Shown: one piece after another, positions 51,056 to 59,658 of the stretch | Layout of the letters: each line of letters opens with the position of its first letter | How positions within the stretch are numbered: the first letter of the stretch is position 1 | From: Hymenobacter aerophilus DSM 13606 | Lineage (GTDB): Bacteria > Bacteroidota > Bacteroidia > Cytophagales > Hymenobacteraceae | Direction: 5' to 3' | Length of the DNA: 64,000 bases | Assembly (NCBI RefSeq): GCF_000382225.1 | Contig: NZ_KB907809.1 | Location: forward strand, 1-64,000 | The notes under the pieces: generated by a model | Told to the model about the DNA's origin: nothing | What the model saw: the letters and a program-made list of their open reading frames with translations, nothing else | The model's database searches: none | Translations under genes and position numbers: made by a program

Positions 51056-51270
51056 CGGCGGCGCGGCGTAAGCCTTTGGGCCGCCGGAAATTATGTGGCG
51101 GCCGGCAACAACTGGCTGGGTGGGCGTTGGATGCGCGTGGCGTTCAGTTGAGAAACCAGCGGTTGGCAATTCAGGCAGGCAATAACCCGGCTTCAGCAGG
51201 CTCAGGACCGATGTGGGCGAATAAGGAGAAATTAATTGACCCGGCGGCGTACTTTTTAGCAGGGGGTGCG

Positions 51271-51278
51271 TATATTTG
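51271..51278 (+). promoter_or_regulatory. Putative -7 box of the ECF sigma gene
   Basis: TATATTTG (TAnnTTTG), 32 bases before the sigma-factor ATG. No perfect -33 TTG is seen at the usual distance; an operator for the neighbouring MerR/B12 regulator could lie here, but no clear dyad is obvious. The rest of the gap 51056-51309 shows nothing else I recognise. Confidence 0.6.
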
Positions 51279-51309
51279 TTTAACCTTTGAGCCCTAAAAG
51301 CTAAACAGT

Positions 51310-51825
51310 ATGACCTCTCTCGAATTCACTGACCAGGTACAGAAGATTTCCTACTCGCTGAAGCCCGTGGCGATGAACCTGACCCGCGACGCCGACGACG
51401 CCAAGGACCTCGTGCAGGAAACGCTGCTCAAGGCCATGCTCAACAAAGACAAGTTTAAGACGGGCACCAATTTGAAGGCGTGGTTGTATACCATCATGCG
51501 CAACACCTTCATCAACAACTACAACAAGATTACCAAGCGCAACAGCAACATCGATAGCACCGAGTACTTCCAGTACTTTAATACCGATGAAAACTACATT
51601 ACCCACAACGGAGCCAGCTCCGATTTCGTAGTAACGGACATCAACGCGGCAATTGCCGGCCTTTCGGCCGACTACCGGACGCCGTTCATGATGTACTACA
51701 TCGGCTACAAATACCTGGAAATTGCGGAAAAGCTGCAGATTCCGATTGGAACCGTTAAGAACCGAATCCACATCGCCCGCAAAGAACTCAAGCAGGCGCT
51801 GAAGACATACGCCCCCGGCGTGTAG
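51310..51825 (+). CDS. ECF-type RNA polymerase sigma factor
   Basis: A 171-residue sigma-70 family protein with regions 2 and 4 only. Region 2: TRDADDAKDLVQETLLKA and KAWLYTIMRNTFINNYNK. Region 4: LSADYRTPFMMYYIGYKYLEIAEKLQIPIGTVKNRIHIARKEL. No anti-sigma factor gene is adjacent, so activity would be set by expression level, probably from the promoter next to the CarH-like regulator gene. The position just upstream of crtI/crtB suggests it transcribes the carotenoid genes, a plausible light-response relay. Confidence 0.94.
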   Translation: MTSLEFTDQVQKISYSLKPVAMNLTRDADDAKDLVQETLLKAMLNKDKFKTGTNLKAWLYTIMRNTFINNYNKITKRNSNIDSTEYFQYFNTDENYITHNGASSDFVVTDINAAIAGLSADYRTPFMMYYIGYKYLEIAEKLQIPIGTVKNRIHIARKELKQALKTYAPGV

Positions 51826-51863
51826 GGAATAGGGAGAGAGTACAGACCCGCCCCGGGCGTATC

Positions 51864-51920
51864 ACGGGCCGCGGACTACGCAACCAACTTTGGCCCGCGT
51901 AGTTTGCGGCCCGTTGTTTT
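51864..51920 (+). terminator. Terminator between the sigma gene and crtI
   Basis: ACGGGCCGC ... ACTACGC pairs with GCGTAGT ... GCGGCCCGT (a 3-base internal mismatch), followed by TGTTTTG. If it works, crtI has its own promoter between 51920 and 52006. Confidence 0.6.
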
Positions 51921-52006
51921 GCCCCCTAAGCTAAACTTTGGGGCCCGTGGCCGGTATCATAGATCAGCTTGGCTGGCAAAATCAGCAAATACCCATCTTT
52001 GCGCCT

Positions 52007-53476
52007 GTGAAGAAACACGTCATGGTTATCGGGGCCGGCTTCGCGGGCCTTGCGGTGGCTACCACCCTGGCCCAGCAGGGCTGCCGCGTTACGCTACTGG
52101 AAAAAAACGAGGGCCCTGGGGGCCGGGCGCGCCAGTTTCAGGCCGAGGGGTTCACCTTCGATATGGGCCCGAGCTGGTACTGGATGCCCGACATCTTCGA
52201 GCAGTACTTCGCCAAGTTCGGCCGCAAGGTGAGCGACTACTACGATTTAGTGCGCCTCGATCCTTCGTACCAGGTGATTTTCAAGGGGCCCCAGGCCGTG
52301 GATATTCCGGCGGCCATGAGCGAGCTGCGGGCGCTGTTCGAGCGGTTTGAGCCCGGCAGCGGCGCCCGGCTCGACGAGTTTCTGCGGCAGGCGGCCTACA
52401 AGTACAAGGTGGGCATCGGCAAGTTTGTGCACATGCCCGGCCGCTCGCTGCTGGAATTTGCCGACCCGCGCCTGGTAGTAGACGCCGTGCGCCTCGATTT
52501 GCTCCAAAGCATGCACAAGCACGTGCGCAAATTTTTCAAAGACCCGCGCCTGCTGGAGCTGGTCGAATTCCCGATTCTGTTTCTGGGCGCCACTTCCGAA
52601 AACACGCCGGCCCTGTACTCGCTCATGAACTACGCCGACCTGGCGCTGGGCACCTGGTACCCGATGGGCGGCATGCACAAAATTGTGGAGGGCATGGTGG
52701 CCCTGGCCCGCGAGCAGGGCGTGGAAATCGAGTACGACGTGCCCGTGGAGCAGATTGTGGTGGAAAACGGCCGCACCACTGGCGTGCAGACCGCCGCCGG
52801 TTTCCGGCCCGCCGATGCCGTGGTGGCCGGCGCCGACTACCACCACGCCGAGCAGCACCTGCTGGCCCCCGAGTGGCGCACCTACTCGGAAGACTACTGG
52901 GACAAGCGCACGATGGCGCCTTCGTCGTTGCTGTTTTACGTGGGCGTGAACAAGCGCCTGCCCAACCTGCGCCACCACAACCTGTTTTTCGACGAGGACT
53001 TCGGCCTGCATGCCGAGGAAATATACGAGAACCCGAAGTGGCCCACCCGCCCGCTGTTCTACGTGTCGGCCCCCTCGCAAACCGACCCCTCGGTAGCGCC
53101 CGAAGGCTCCGAAAACCTGTTTCTGCTGATTCCGGTGGCCCCCGACCTGCCCGACCCCGAGGAAACGCGCGAGCATTACTATAACCTGATTATGGAGCGG
53201 CTGGAGCGCCACTGCGGCACCAGCATCCGCGACGCGGTGGTGTACAAGCGCAGCTACGCCCACCAGGATTTCATCAACGACTACCACAGCTACAAGGGCA
53301 ACGCCTACGGGCTGGCCAACACGCTACGCCAGACGGCCATTCTCAAGCCTGCCCTCAAAAGCAAGAAAGTCAGCAACCTCTACTTCACCGGCCAACTCAC
53401 CGTGCCTGGCCCCGGCGTGCCGCCCTCCCTCATCTCGGGCCAGGTAGTGGCAGGGGAGGTGTTGAAGGAATTATGA
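52007..53476 (+). CDS. crtI: Phytoene desaturase
   Basis: A 489-residue CrtI-type flavoenzyme starting at GTG (MKKHVMVIGAGFAGLAVATT). FAD-binding GxGxxG at the N terminus, GPGGRARQFQAEGFTFDMGPSW in the next segment and the C-terminal signature FTGQLTVPGPGVPPSLISGQ. It converts phytoene stepwise to lycopene using FAD. The stop codon lies inside the first units of a heptamer array. Translation may also start at the ATG at 52022, but the GTG fits the family N terminus better. Confidence 0.96.
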   Translation: MKKHVMVIGAGFAGLAVATTLAQQGCRVTLLEKNEGPGGRARQFQAEGFTFDMGPSWYWMPDIFEQYFAKFGRKVSDYYDLVRLDPSYQVIFKGPQAVDIPAAMSELRALFERFEPGSGARLDEFLRQAAYKYKVGIGKFVHMPGRSLLEFADPRLVVDAVRLDLLQSMHKHVRKFFKDPRLLELVEFPILFLGATSENTPALYSLMNYADLALGTWYPMGGMHKIVEGMVALAREQGVEIEYDVPVEQIVVENGRTTGVQTAAGFRPADAVVAGADYHHAEQHLLAPEWRTYSEDYWDKRTMAPSSLLFYVGVNKRLPNLRHHNLFFDEDFGLHAEEIYENPKWPTRPLFYVSAPSQTDPSVAPEGSENLFLLIPVAPDLPDPEETREHYYNLIMERLERHCGTSIRDAVVYKRSYAHQDFINDYHSYKGNAYGLANTLRQTAILKPALKSKKVSNLYFTGQLTVPGPGVPPSLISGQVVAGEVLKEL

Positions 53477-53563
53477 ATTATGAATTATGAATTATGAATT
53501 ATGAATTATGAATTATGAATTATGAATTATGAATTATGAATTATGAATTATGAATTATGAATT
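53468..53563. repeat. Heptamer tandem array (GAATTAT), 13.7 copies, between crtI and crtB
   Basis: Thirteen perfect units of GAATTAT (53468-53558) plus GAATT. The first units encode the last codons and stop of crtI. An inverted counterpart (GGAATTCATAATTCATAATT onward) lies at 53638-53672 just before crtB, so array and counterpart can form a long stem with a loop of about 75 bases. The array is AT-rich in a GC-rich region. Confidence 0.97.
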
Positions 53564-53679
53564 CGTTCTGTAAAAGCCTGCCTCAACACCGGATTTTGAA
53601 TTGAGAAATATGAATGAGCCGCTCGATCAGCTAAACGGAATTCATAATTCATAATTTAAAATTCATAATTCCAAAGAAC

Positions 53680-54522
53680 TTGGACCACGTTGCCCTTTTC
53701 ACCGAAACCAGCCGGGCGTGCAGCAAGCTGATAACCCAGCGCTACAGCACGTCTTTCACGCTGGGCATCCGCACGCTCGACAAGCGGTTTCACCTGCCGG
53801 TGTACTCGGTGTATGGCTTTGTGCGCTGGGCCGACGAAATTGTGGATACCTTCCATGAGCACGACAAGGCAGCGCTGTTTGCCGATTTTGAGCGCCAGAC
53901 CTACGAGGCGCTGGATAAGCGCATCAGTCTGAACCCCGTGCTGCATGCCTTTCAGGATGTGGTGCACCGCTACGGCATCGACCGGGAGTTTATTGCGGCC
54001 TTTCTGTACAGCATGGAAATGGACCTCGACGACCGGAGCTACGACCAGTCGTTGTACAGCAAATACATCTACGGCTCGGCCGAGGTGGTGGGGCTCATGT
54101 GCCTGCGCATTTTCTGCGAGGGCGACCAGCAGCAGTTCGAGCGGCTGCGCGAGCCGGCCCGGCGCCTTGGTTCGGCCTTCCAGAAAATCAACTTCCTGCG
54201 CGACATCCGTTCCGATTACGAGGACCGGGGCCGGGTGTATTTTCCGGGCGTGCAGTACGCGCAGTTTACCGACGCCGTGAAGCGCGACATCGAGGCCGAT
54301 ATCCGGGCCGATTTTGAGGCCGGCTACGCGGGCATTGTGCAGCTGCCGCGGGCGGCCCGGCTGGGCGTGTACCTGGCGTATGTGTACTATCTCAAGCTGT
54401 TCCACAAAATCCGGCAGCTGCCGGCGGCCCATATCCAGGGGCAGCGGGTGCGGGTGCCCACCAACACCAAGCTGCTGCTGCTGCTGGGCTCGTGGCTGCG
54501 CTACCGAACGGCCAAACTATAA
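53680..54522 (+). CDS. crtB: Phytoene synthase
   Basis: A 280-residue squalene/phytoene synthase. It starts at TTG (MDHVALFTETSRACSKLITQ). The first aspartate-rich motif is DEIVD (52-56) in GFVRWADEIVD and the second lies in NFLRDIRSDYEDRGRVYFP. It condenses two geranylgeranyl diphosphates to phytoene. The start codon follows the inverted part of the heptamer repeat by about 8 bases, so changes in this repeat could influence translation. Confidence 0.95.
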   Translation: MDHVALFTETSRACSKLITQRYSTSFTLGIRTLDKRFHLPVYSVYGFVRWADEIVDTFHEHDKAALFADFERQTYEALDKRISLNPVLHAFQDVVHRYGIDREFIAAFLYSMEMDLDDRSYDQSLYSKYIYGSAEVVGLMCLRIFCEGDQQQFERLREPARRLGSAFQKINFLRDIRSDYEDRGRVYFPGVQYAQFTDAVKRDIEADIRADFEAGYAGIVQLPRAARLGVYLAYVYYLKLFHKIRQLPAAHIQGQRVRVPTNTKLLLLLGSWLRYRTAKL

Positions 54523-54627
54523 GCCTATACCGGCTTGGTTGGGCTAAAATTCGCTATTTGGCGCTATAATTGAAGCAGGGCAGCCGCTACCCGTTGCGGT
54601 GGCGGCTGCCGCCTCTTTCCTTCGCCT

Positions 54628-55149
54628 GTGCCTAAGTTTCTGATTCTTACCCTTCTCCTGATTTTTTCTGCCCTCGTGTCGACCGAAGCCAACCCTTACA
54701 CCCTGCCCAAGCTCCGCCAGCAGTACCAGCAGGCGGCCGCCAGCAAAGAAGCCGGCGAAAAATTTCATCAGCTGATGAGCGCCTACACCCAGCAGAATGC
54801 AGTGGTGCTGGCCTACAAAGCCGCCGCCGAGGCTATTCGGGCCCGCGACGCCTCCATGCTCAGCAAGCTCACCTACGTGCAGCAGGCCAGCAAGCAGTTC
54901 GAGCAGGCCGTGCAGCTCGACCCCAATAATCCTGAAGTGCGGTTTCTGCGCCTGAGCGTGGAAAGCAATCTGCCCGGCTTTCTGGGCCTGAGCCAGCACG
55001 TGGATGAGGACCGGCAGTTTCTGGTGAAAACCCTGCTCCAGCACCCCAATTCGGGCCTCGACGCCGAATCGTTCGGGCTGGTGCGCGACTTTCTGGTCGG
55101 GCGCGGGCACGTGTCGGAGGCCGATGCGCAACGGCTGGCCCGATTATAG
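54628..55149 (+). CDS. Hypothetical secreted protein with TPR-like helices
   Basis: A 173-residue protein with a signal peptide (MPKFLILTLLLIFSALVSTEA) beginning at GTG. The mature part is helical: LPKLRQQYQQAAASKEAGEKFHQLM, LAYKAAAEAIRARDASM and QASKQFEQAVQLDPNNPEVRFLRL, the last of which looks like a TPR unit. I do not recognise a named family. It lies between crtB and a terminator on the same strand, and may be in the same transcript as crtB. Confidence 0.8.
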   Translation: MPKFLILTLLLIFSALVSTEANPYTLPKLRQQYQQAAASKEAGEKFHQLMSAYTQQNAVVLAYKAAAEAIRARDASMLSKLTYVQQASKQFEQAVQLDPNNPEVRFLRLSVESNLPGFLGLSQHVDEDRQFLVKTLLQHPNSGLDAESFGLVRDFLVGRGHVSEADAQRLARL

Positions 55150-55184
55150 TACCGGCGCCGCCATTCGGCGGATGTGTAGCCACC

Positions 55185-55228
55185 CGGCTCCGTAGCACCC
55201 CTGAGGGCCCTGCGGAGCCGTTTTATTT
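55185..55228 (+). terminator. Intrinsic terminator
   Basis: CGGCTCCG pairs with CGGAGCCG around a 20-base loop with further partial pairing, followed by TTTTATTT. It separates the crtB unit from the next gene. Confidence 0.8.
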
Positions 55229-55269
55229 GTCTGGCCAGGCGCTTCACGCTGGCTTCTTTGCTTATGCCT

Positions 55270-56472
55270 ATGAAATCTGTTCTGCTACTCTTAGTTATTT
55301 GCCTGCTGGGCGGCCGCGTGGCCCAAGCCCAGCAGGTGCTGCTGAAAGGCCGCGTGCTCGACGAAAAAAACCAGCCCATACCCTACGCCGGCGTGGGGGT
55401 GGTGGGGGCCGAAGTGGGCACCGCCACCAACGAAGCCGGCGAGTTTCTGCTGCGGGTGCCGCGCCTGCCCCAGCAGCTGCGGGTCGGGAGCCTGGGTTTC
55501 GAGCCGGCCACGCTGACCGTAACCACGGCGGTTGAGCCCCTAGTTATCCGACTCAAAACCAGCTTGGTGGCGCTGCCCGAAGTGCGGGTGCGCAACCCCG
55601 GCCAGCTGGCCATTGAACTGGTGCAGCGCGCCAGCGCCAAGCTGGCCCGGCACCAGCGCGAGAGCATGTACGGCCAGGCATTTTACCGCCAGAAGCAGCG
55701 CCATAACGGCCGCTACACCGAGTTTATGGACGCCTTCTACGATGTGCGCTTCACGGTGGAAGGCGTGAGCGGCTGGCTGCTGACGCAGGCCCGCTACGGC
55801 CAGGTGGCCGAAGAAACGGGCGTGGATATGATGAACTTCTCGGCGGCCATGCGCCTGATTCCGGTGTTCGACCCCAAGCCCAGCCCGCGCAAAGTGGCCG
55901 TGCCGCTGGGGCCGCGCGCTACCGAACAATTCACGTTTCAGTTGCGCGAGGTGCTGCGGGGCGAGGCCGGCGAGGTAGCCGTTATCGACTTCCGGCCCCG
56001 GCCCGATTTGGGCCAGTCGGCGCTGAGCGGCACGCTCTACCTCGATTTGCGCTCGGCCGCCTTGCGCCGGGTGGAAAGCCAGGTGCCCATTGCCGATTTG
56101 ATGTCGTTGCAGTTTGGCGAAGGCACCAGCCTCGACTCGCAGGATATGCGCCTGACGGCCGATTTTGTGCCGTACCAGGATACGCTCAGCCAGCTGCGGG
56201 CCGTGCGGGCCGAGCAGCGCATCGTGCTCCAATACCAGGGCCGACCCGATACTACTACCGTGAGCGGCAACCTGTTTTTCTATAGCTACGCCAAGGGCGC
56301 CAACACCAAAGGCTACAAGAGTACGGGCGTGAATTACAACGACTTGCGCCAGGCCCGCAAAGGCCCCTACGAGCCCGAGTTCTGGCGCAGCCGCGAAGTG
56401 CTGCGCGCCTCGCCGGCCGAGGAGCGCGTCATCCGCGACATGGAGCAGCAGCAGGCGTTCGGCGCATTTTAA
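55270..56472 (+). CDS. Exported protein with carboxypeptidase-D regulatory-like domain
   Basis: A 400-residue protein with signal peptide (MKSVLLLLVICLLGGRVAQAQ). Residues ~24-95 form a CarboxypepD_reg-like beta sandwich (LKGRVLDEKNQPIPYAGVGVVGAEVGT). The remainder (GQAFYRQKQRHNGRYTEFMDAFYDVRF and later beta-rich segments) is as in many Bacteroidetes outer-membrane-associated proteins without known function. Three possible starts lie within 12 bases; the ATG at 55270 gives the best signal peptide. Neighbouring ispH is 100 bases downstream. Confidence 0.85.
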   Translation: MKSVLLLLVICLLGGRVAQAQQVLLKGRVLDEKNQPIPYAGVGVVGAEVGTATNEAGEFLLRVPRLPQQLRVGSLGFEPATLTVTTAVEPLVIRLKTSLVALPEVRVRNPGQLAIELVQRASAKLARHQRESMYGQAFYRQKQRHNGRYTEFMDAFYDVRFTVEGVSGWLLTQARYGQVAEETGVDMMNFSAAMRLIPVFDPKPSPRKVAVPLGPRATEQFTFQLREVLRGEAGEVAVIDFRPRPDLGQSALSGTLYLDLRSAALRRVESQVPIADLMSLQFGEGTSLDSQDMRLTADFVPYQDTLSQLRAVRAEQRIVLQYQGRPDTTTVSGNLFFYSYAKGANTKGYKSTGVNYNDLRQARKGPYEPEFWRSREVLRASPAEERVIRDMEQQQAFGAF

Positions 56473-56574
56473 CCGAATGGCGCGGGTGGGGCCGGCACGG
56501 GCTTTTTTTGCCGAATATGGCGTATCTTCCGCTAGCCGTAACCTTCCGGGCGCCTTCGAGGTTACTGCTTCGCT

Positions 56575-57423
56575 ATGCCGCATCACCTAAGTGTCCGCAT
56601 CGACCCCAATTCCGGCTTTTGCTTTGGCGTCATCTATGCCATTCAGATGGCCGAAGACCTGCTCGACGAGCAGGGTTACCTCTATTGCCTGGGCGACATC
56701 GTGCACAACGATGAAGAAGTGGAGCGCCTGGAGCGGCGCGGCCTGCGCATCATCGACTACGAGCAGCTGGCTGGCCTGCGCCGCGAGGCCGTGCTGATCC
56801 GGGCCCACGGCGAACCGCCCAGCACCTACCAGATGGCCATGGAAAACGAGCTGACGCTCGTGGACGCTTCGTGCCCGGTGGTGCTCAAGCTCCAGAACCG
56901 CATCAAAACCAGCTACGACAAGCACGACCGTATCTTCATCTACGGCAAGCACGGCCACGCTGAGGTGCGCGGCCTGCTGGGCCAGACCAGCGGCGAGGCC
57001 GTGGTGTTCGAAAGCCTCGAAGAGCTGCTGACCCACGAGCTGCCGGCCCGCCTTACGCTTTACAGCCAGACCACCAAAAGCACCGACTCGTTTTACCGCA
57101 TCAAAAACGAGCTGGAGCAGCGCGGCTACGAGGTAAATGCCAACGACACCATCTGCCGGCAGGTAAGCAACCGCGACAAGGATTTGCGCCGCTTTGCCGC
57201 CCAGTATGACCAGGTAGTGTTCGTGTCGGGCACCAAAAGCTCCAACGGCAAAGTGCTTTACCAAGTCTGCAAGGATACCAACCCCGCCACCCACTTCATC
57301 TCCAAAATCGACGACCTCGACCCCGCGTGGTTCCAACCCGGCCAGAGCGTGGGCATTTGCGGGGCCACCAGCACCCCAATGTGGCAGATGGAGCAGGTGC
57401 GCGACACGCTGCTGGCGCTGTGA
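56575..57423 (+). CDS. ispH: 4-hydroxy-3-methylbut-2-enyl diphosphate reductase
   Basis: A 282-residue IspH/LytB. The three cluster cysteines are C16 (SGFCFGV), C100 (DASCPVV) and C194 (DTICRQVSNRD); HGEPP, TTKSTDSF and GATSTPMW complete the active site. It performs the last MEP-pathway step to IPP and DMAPP using a [4Fe-4S] cluster. Close to crtB, crtI and crtW it may be co-regulated so that precursor supply follows pigment synthesis. crtW starts 37 bases after its stop. Confidence 0.96.
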   Translation: MPHHLSVRIDPNSGFCFGVIYAIQMAEDLLDEQGYLYCLGDIVHNDEEVERLERRGLRIIDYEQLAGLRREAVLIRAHGEPPSTYQMAMENELTLVDASCPVVLKLQNRIKTSYDKHDRIFIYGKHGHAEVRGLLGQTSGEAVVFESLEELLTHELPARLTLYSQTTKSTDSFYRIKNELEQRGYEVNANDTICRQVSNRDKDLRRFAAQYDQVVFVSGTKSSNGKVLYQVCKDTNPATHFISKIDDLDPAWFQPGQSVGICGATSTPMWQMEQVRDTLLAL

Positions 57424-57459
57424 AGTGGTGCGTGAGTTGGTGAATGACTAAGCAAGCGA

Positions 57460-58224
57460 ATGAGTGAACCAAGCTATCCTGCTGCCGAAGTTACTGTCGC
57501 CCCGCCCACCGCGAGCCGGCCGGGGCGGGTGCGGCCGGCGCCGCTGCAGGGCCGGGGCGTGCTGGCGGCGGGGCTGATTCTGGCCTGCTGGACCGGGTTG
57601 CTCACGTTTCTGCTGGCCTTTTACCAACCCGACTGGCGCACGCCGTGGCCTTACCTGCTGGCGCTGCTGCAAACCCACCTCTACACCGGCCTGTTCATCA
57701 CGGCCCACGATGCCATGCACGGCGTGGTCAGCCCCAACCGGCGCCTCAACCACGCGATTGGTACGCTGGCGGCCGGACTGTTCGCCTTCAACTGGTTTCC
57801 GGGGATGCTGGCCAAACACCACGCCCACCACCAGCACGTGGCCACCGAGCACGACCCCGATTTCCATAACGGCCGCCACCCGGGCTTTTTGCCCTGGTTC
57901 GTGCGTTTTGCCTGGAACTACGTGACGGTGTGGCAGGTGCTGCTGATGGCGGCCACTTACAACGTGCTGAAACTGTGGTTTCCGCAGGCCAACGTTATTG
58001 CCTTTTGGATGCTGCCGGCCGTGGCGGGCACGTTTCAGCTGTTCTATTTCGGCACCTACCTGCCGCACCGCGGCGAGCACGCCGAGGACAACCCGCACAA
58101 GTCGCGCAGCCAGTTTCGCCACCACGCCTGGGCCTTCGTGAGCTGCTATTTCTTCGGCTACCACTACGAGCACCACGACCAGCCCTACCTGCCCTGGTGG
58201 CGCCTCTGGAAAGCGAAAAGCTAG
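57460..58224 (+). CDS. crtW: Beta-carotene ketolase (4,4'-oxygenase)
   Basis: A 254-residue membrane di-iron oxygenase of the CrtW family. Histidine motifs: HDAMHG, KHHAHHQHV with ATEHDPDFHNG, and the last one in FFGYHYEHHDQPYLPWWRL. LFYFGTYLPHRGEHAEDNPHK is highly characteristic of CrtW. It places keto groups at C4/C4' of the rings, giving canthaxanthin or, with CrtZ, astaxanthin. Its last 4 bases overlap the end of the convergent LytTR gene. Confidence 0.93.
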   Translation: MSEPSYPAAEVTVAPPTASRPGRVRPAPLQGRGVLAAGLILACWTGLLTFLLAFYQPDWRTPWPYLLALLQTHLYTGLFITAHDAMHGVVSPNRRLNHAIGTLAAGLFAFNWFPGMLAKHHAHHQHVATEHDPDFHNGRHPGFLPWFVRFAWNYVTVWQVLLMAATYNVLKLWFPQANVIAFWMLPAVAGTFQLFYFGTYLPHRGEHAEDNPHKSRSQFRHHAWAFVSCYFFGYHYEHHDQPYLPWWRLWKAKS

Positions 58225-58955
58225 TTTCGCCGGATAAGGGTACTGTTGACAATCTGCTCGGTTACCCGCTCGCGGTAGGTCTGGCCCAGCGGCAGGGCGT
58301 GGCCGGCCACCTTCACTTCCAGCGAGTTCATGGAGTCGATGTGGGCGGCATTGACGAGGTAGGAGCGGTGGGTGCGCACAAACAGGCCGCTGGGCAGCTG
58401 GTACTCCAGGTTTTTGAGGTTCACCAGCGTCAGGTGCGAGCGGCCGTCGGCGGTTTTTATTCTGGTGAAATCCTTGAGCGCCTCAATGTAGAGCACTTCG
58501 CGGTAGCGCAGGCGCACAAACTGCGCATCGGTACGGATAAAAAACGAGCCCCAAACCGCAGCCGTATCCGGCGGCGGCTCCAGCGCGCCGGTTTGGCCGC
58601 GCAGCAGGTTCGCCACTTTGTTTACCGCTTTCAAAAACCGCTCAAGCGAAATAGGCTTGAGCAGGAAGTCAATCACATCGAGGTTGAAACCCTCCATGGC
58701 GTACTGCGGATGCGCCGTCATGAGTACCACCAGCGGCGGCGCGTGCAACGACTTCACCAGGTCGATACCGCTGAGGTGGGGCATCGTGACGTCGGAAAAC
58801 AGCACCTGCACGGGGTTCTCCAGCAGGTACTGGTGCGCCTCTAGCGGGTCGGTAAAGGCCGCCTTTATCTCCAGCACGTTCGTCATGGTGGCATACGCCC
58901 GGAGCAGTTCCAGCACCAATGGGTCGTCGTCGAGCAGCAGACAGCTGATTTTCAT
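58221..58955 (-). CDS. LytTR-family response regulator
   Basis: A 244-residue regulator. Receiver domain at 1-120: acidic pocket D9-D11, phospho-acceptor D55 in VLFSDVTMPHLSG, threonine and lysine in VLMTAHPQY and FLLKPISLERF. LytTR DNA-binding domain from about residue 140: FIRTDAQFVRLRYREVLYIEALKDFTRI and FVRTHRSYLVNAAHI. The cognate kinase is not adjacent. Its 3' end overlaps that of crtW by 4 bases; the two genes are convergent and cannot have a shared promoter, but transcripts could interfere. Confidence 0.94.
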   Translation of the reverse strand: MKISCLLLDDDPLVLELLRAYATMTNVLEIKAAFTDPLEAHQYLLENPVQVLFSDVTMPHLSGIDLVKSLHAPPLVVLMTAHPQYAMEGFNLDVIDFLLKPISLERFLKAVNKVANLLRGQTGALEPPPDTAAVWGSFFIRTDAQFVRLRYREVLYIEALKDFTRIKTADGRSHLTLVNLKNLEYQLPSGLFVRTHRSYLVNAAHIDSMNSLEVKVAGHALPLGQTYRERVTEQIVNSTLIRRN

Positions 58956-59125
58956 AAGGCGATAAAGAACCTGGGGTTTCAGGTGAATATAGAAGGATAA
59001 AATCAGATTATTTCAATAGATAGGGAAATATAGCAAGTTCATCTGGTATCAGCGCGCGTTGGTATACTATTTATTCTGTTTGCTATACTATTCAAGGGGC
59101 TGATAAGTCGAGCATTATAAAGCCC

Positions 59126-59187
59126 AAACAGCCCGACAGGCGGCACCAACCATCCCGGGATGATTAGTGCCGCCTGTCGGGCTGTTT
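59126..59187. terminator. Perfect 21-bp hairpin ending the metal operon
   Basis: Arms 59126-59146 and 59167-59187 (AAACAGCCCGACAGGCGGCA at left) pair perfectly. On the minus strand TTTGGGCTTT follows, so it is a likely terminator of the HMA gene; on the + strand GTTTGCTT follows. The rest of the gap 58956-59228 is AT-rich and would contain the LytTR promoter, but no clear box is seen. Confidence 0.85.
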
Positions 59188-59228
59188 GCTTAGAACGGAC
59201 CAGCTGTAGCTGGCCCGTTCAGGCATTA

Positions 59229-59600
59229 TTAGTGAACGGCGTTGGTTTTCTTGCAGCACTCGGGCAGCCGCTCGTACGCCTTGTCGTCGGCCAGCTGGTC
59301 GTTGGCGTCGTAGCCGGTTTTCTGCACGGCCGTTGTCAGGGCGGCGGCGCTGGTTTTGTCGGGGCGGTAGGTAACGGTCAGCATCTGGCTGGGCACGTCG
59401 AGGGTGGCCTGCTGCACGCCTTTCTCATAGGCCATGGCCTTTTCGAGGCGGGCCTTGCACATGTCGCACACGGCCGAGGTTTTGAGCTGCAGCGTTTCGG
59501 TGGCGGGGCCTTTGGTTTTCACCTTGGTCGTGGTCTGGGCAAATGCACCGCCCGAAATCAGCAGCAGGCAGGAAAGCAGGAAGGAGGGGAAGAATTTCAT
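59229..59600 (-). CDS. Exported heavy-metal-associated (HMA) domain protein
   Basis: A 123-residue protein with signal peptide (MKFFPSFLLSCLLLISGGAFAQ). The HMA ferredoxin-like fold follows, with LQLKTSAVCDMCKARLEKAM, where the metal-binding CxxC is CDMC. A second cysteine pair lies near the C terminus (LPECCKK). It should bind copper or another soft metal in the periplasm. It is the last gene of an operon with a TonB-dependent receptor and a HYC_CC_PP protein. Confidence 0.92.
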   Translation of the reverse strand: MKFFPSFLLSCLLLISGGAFAQTTTKVKTKGPATETLQLKTSAVCDMCKARLEKAMAYEKGVQQATLDVPSQMLTVTYRPDKTSAAALTTAVQKTGYDANDQLADDKAYERLPECCKKTNAVH

Positions 59601-59658
59601 AAGTCTAAAAAAGGTTGGAGAGTGAAAAAAGTGCGTTTTCAACTGAAAAAAAGTGGCG

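Noticed and set aside
53476..53600. Small peptides in the heptamer array
   Set aside because: ATGs occur in the array, but every 21 bases the frame meets TGA (M-N-Y-E-L-stop), so no peptide longer than five residues can be made.
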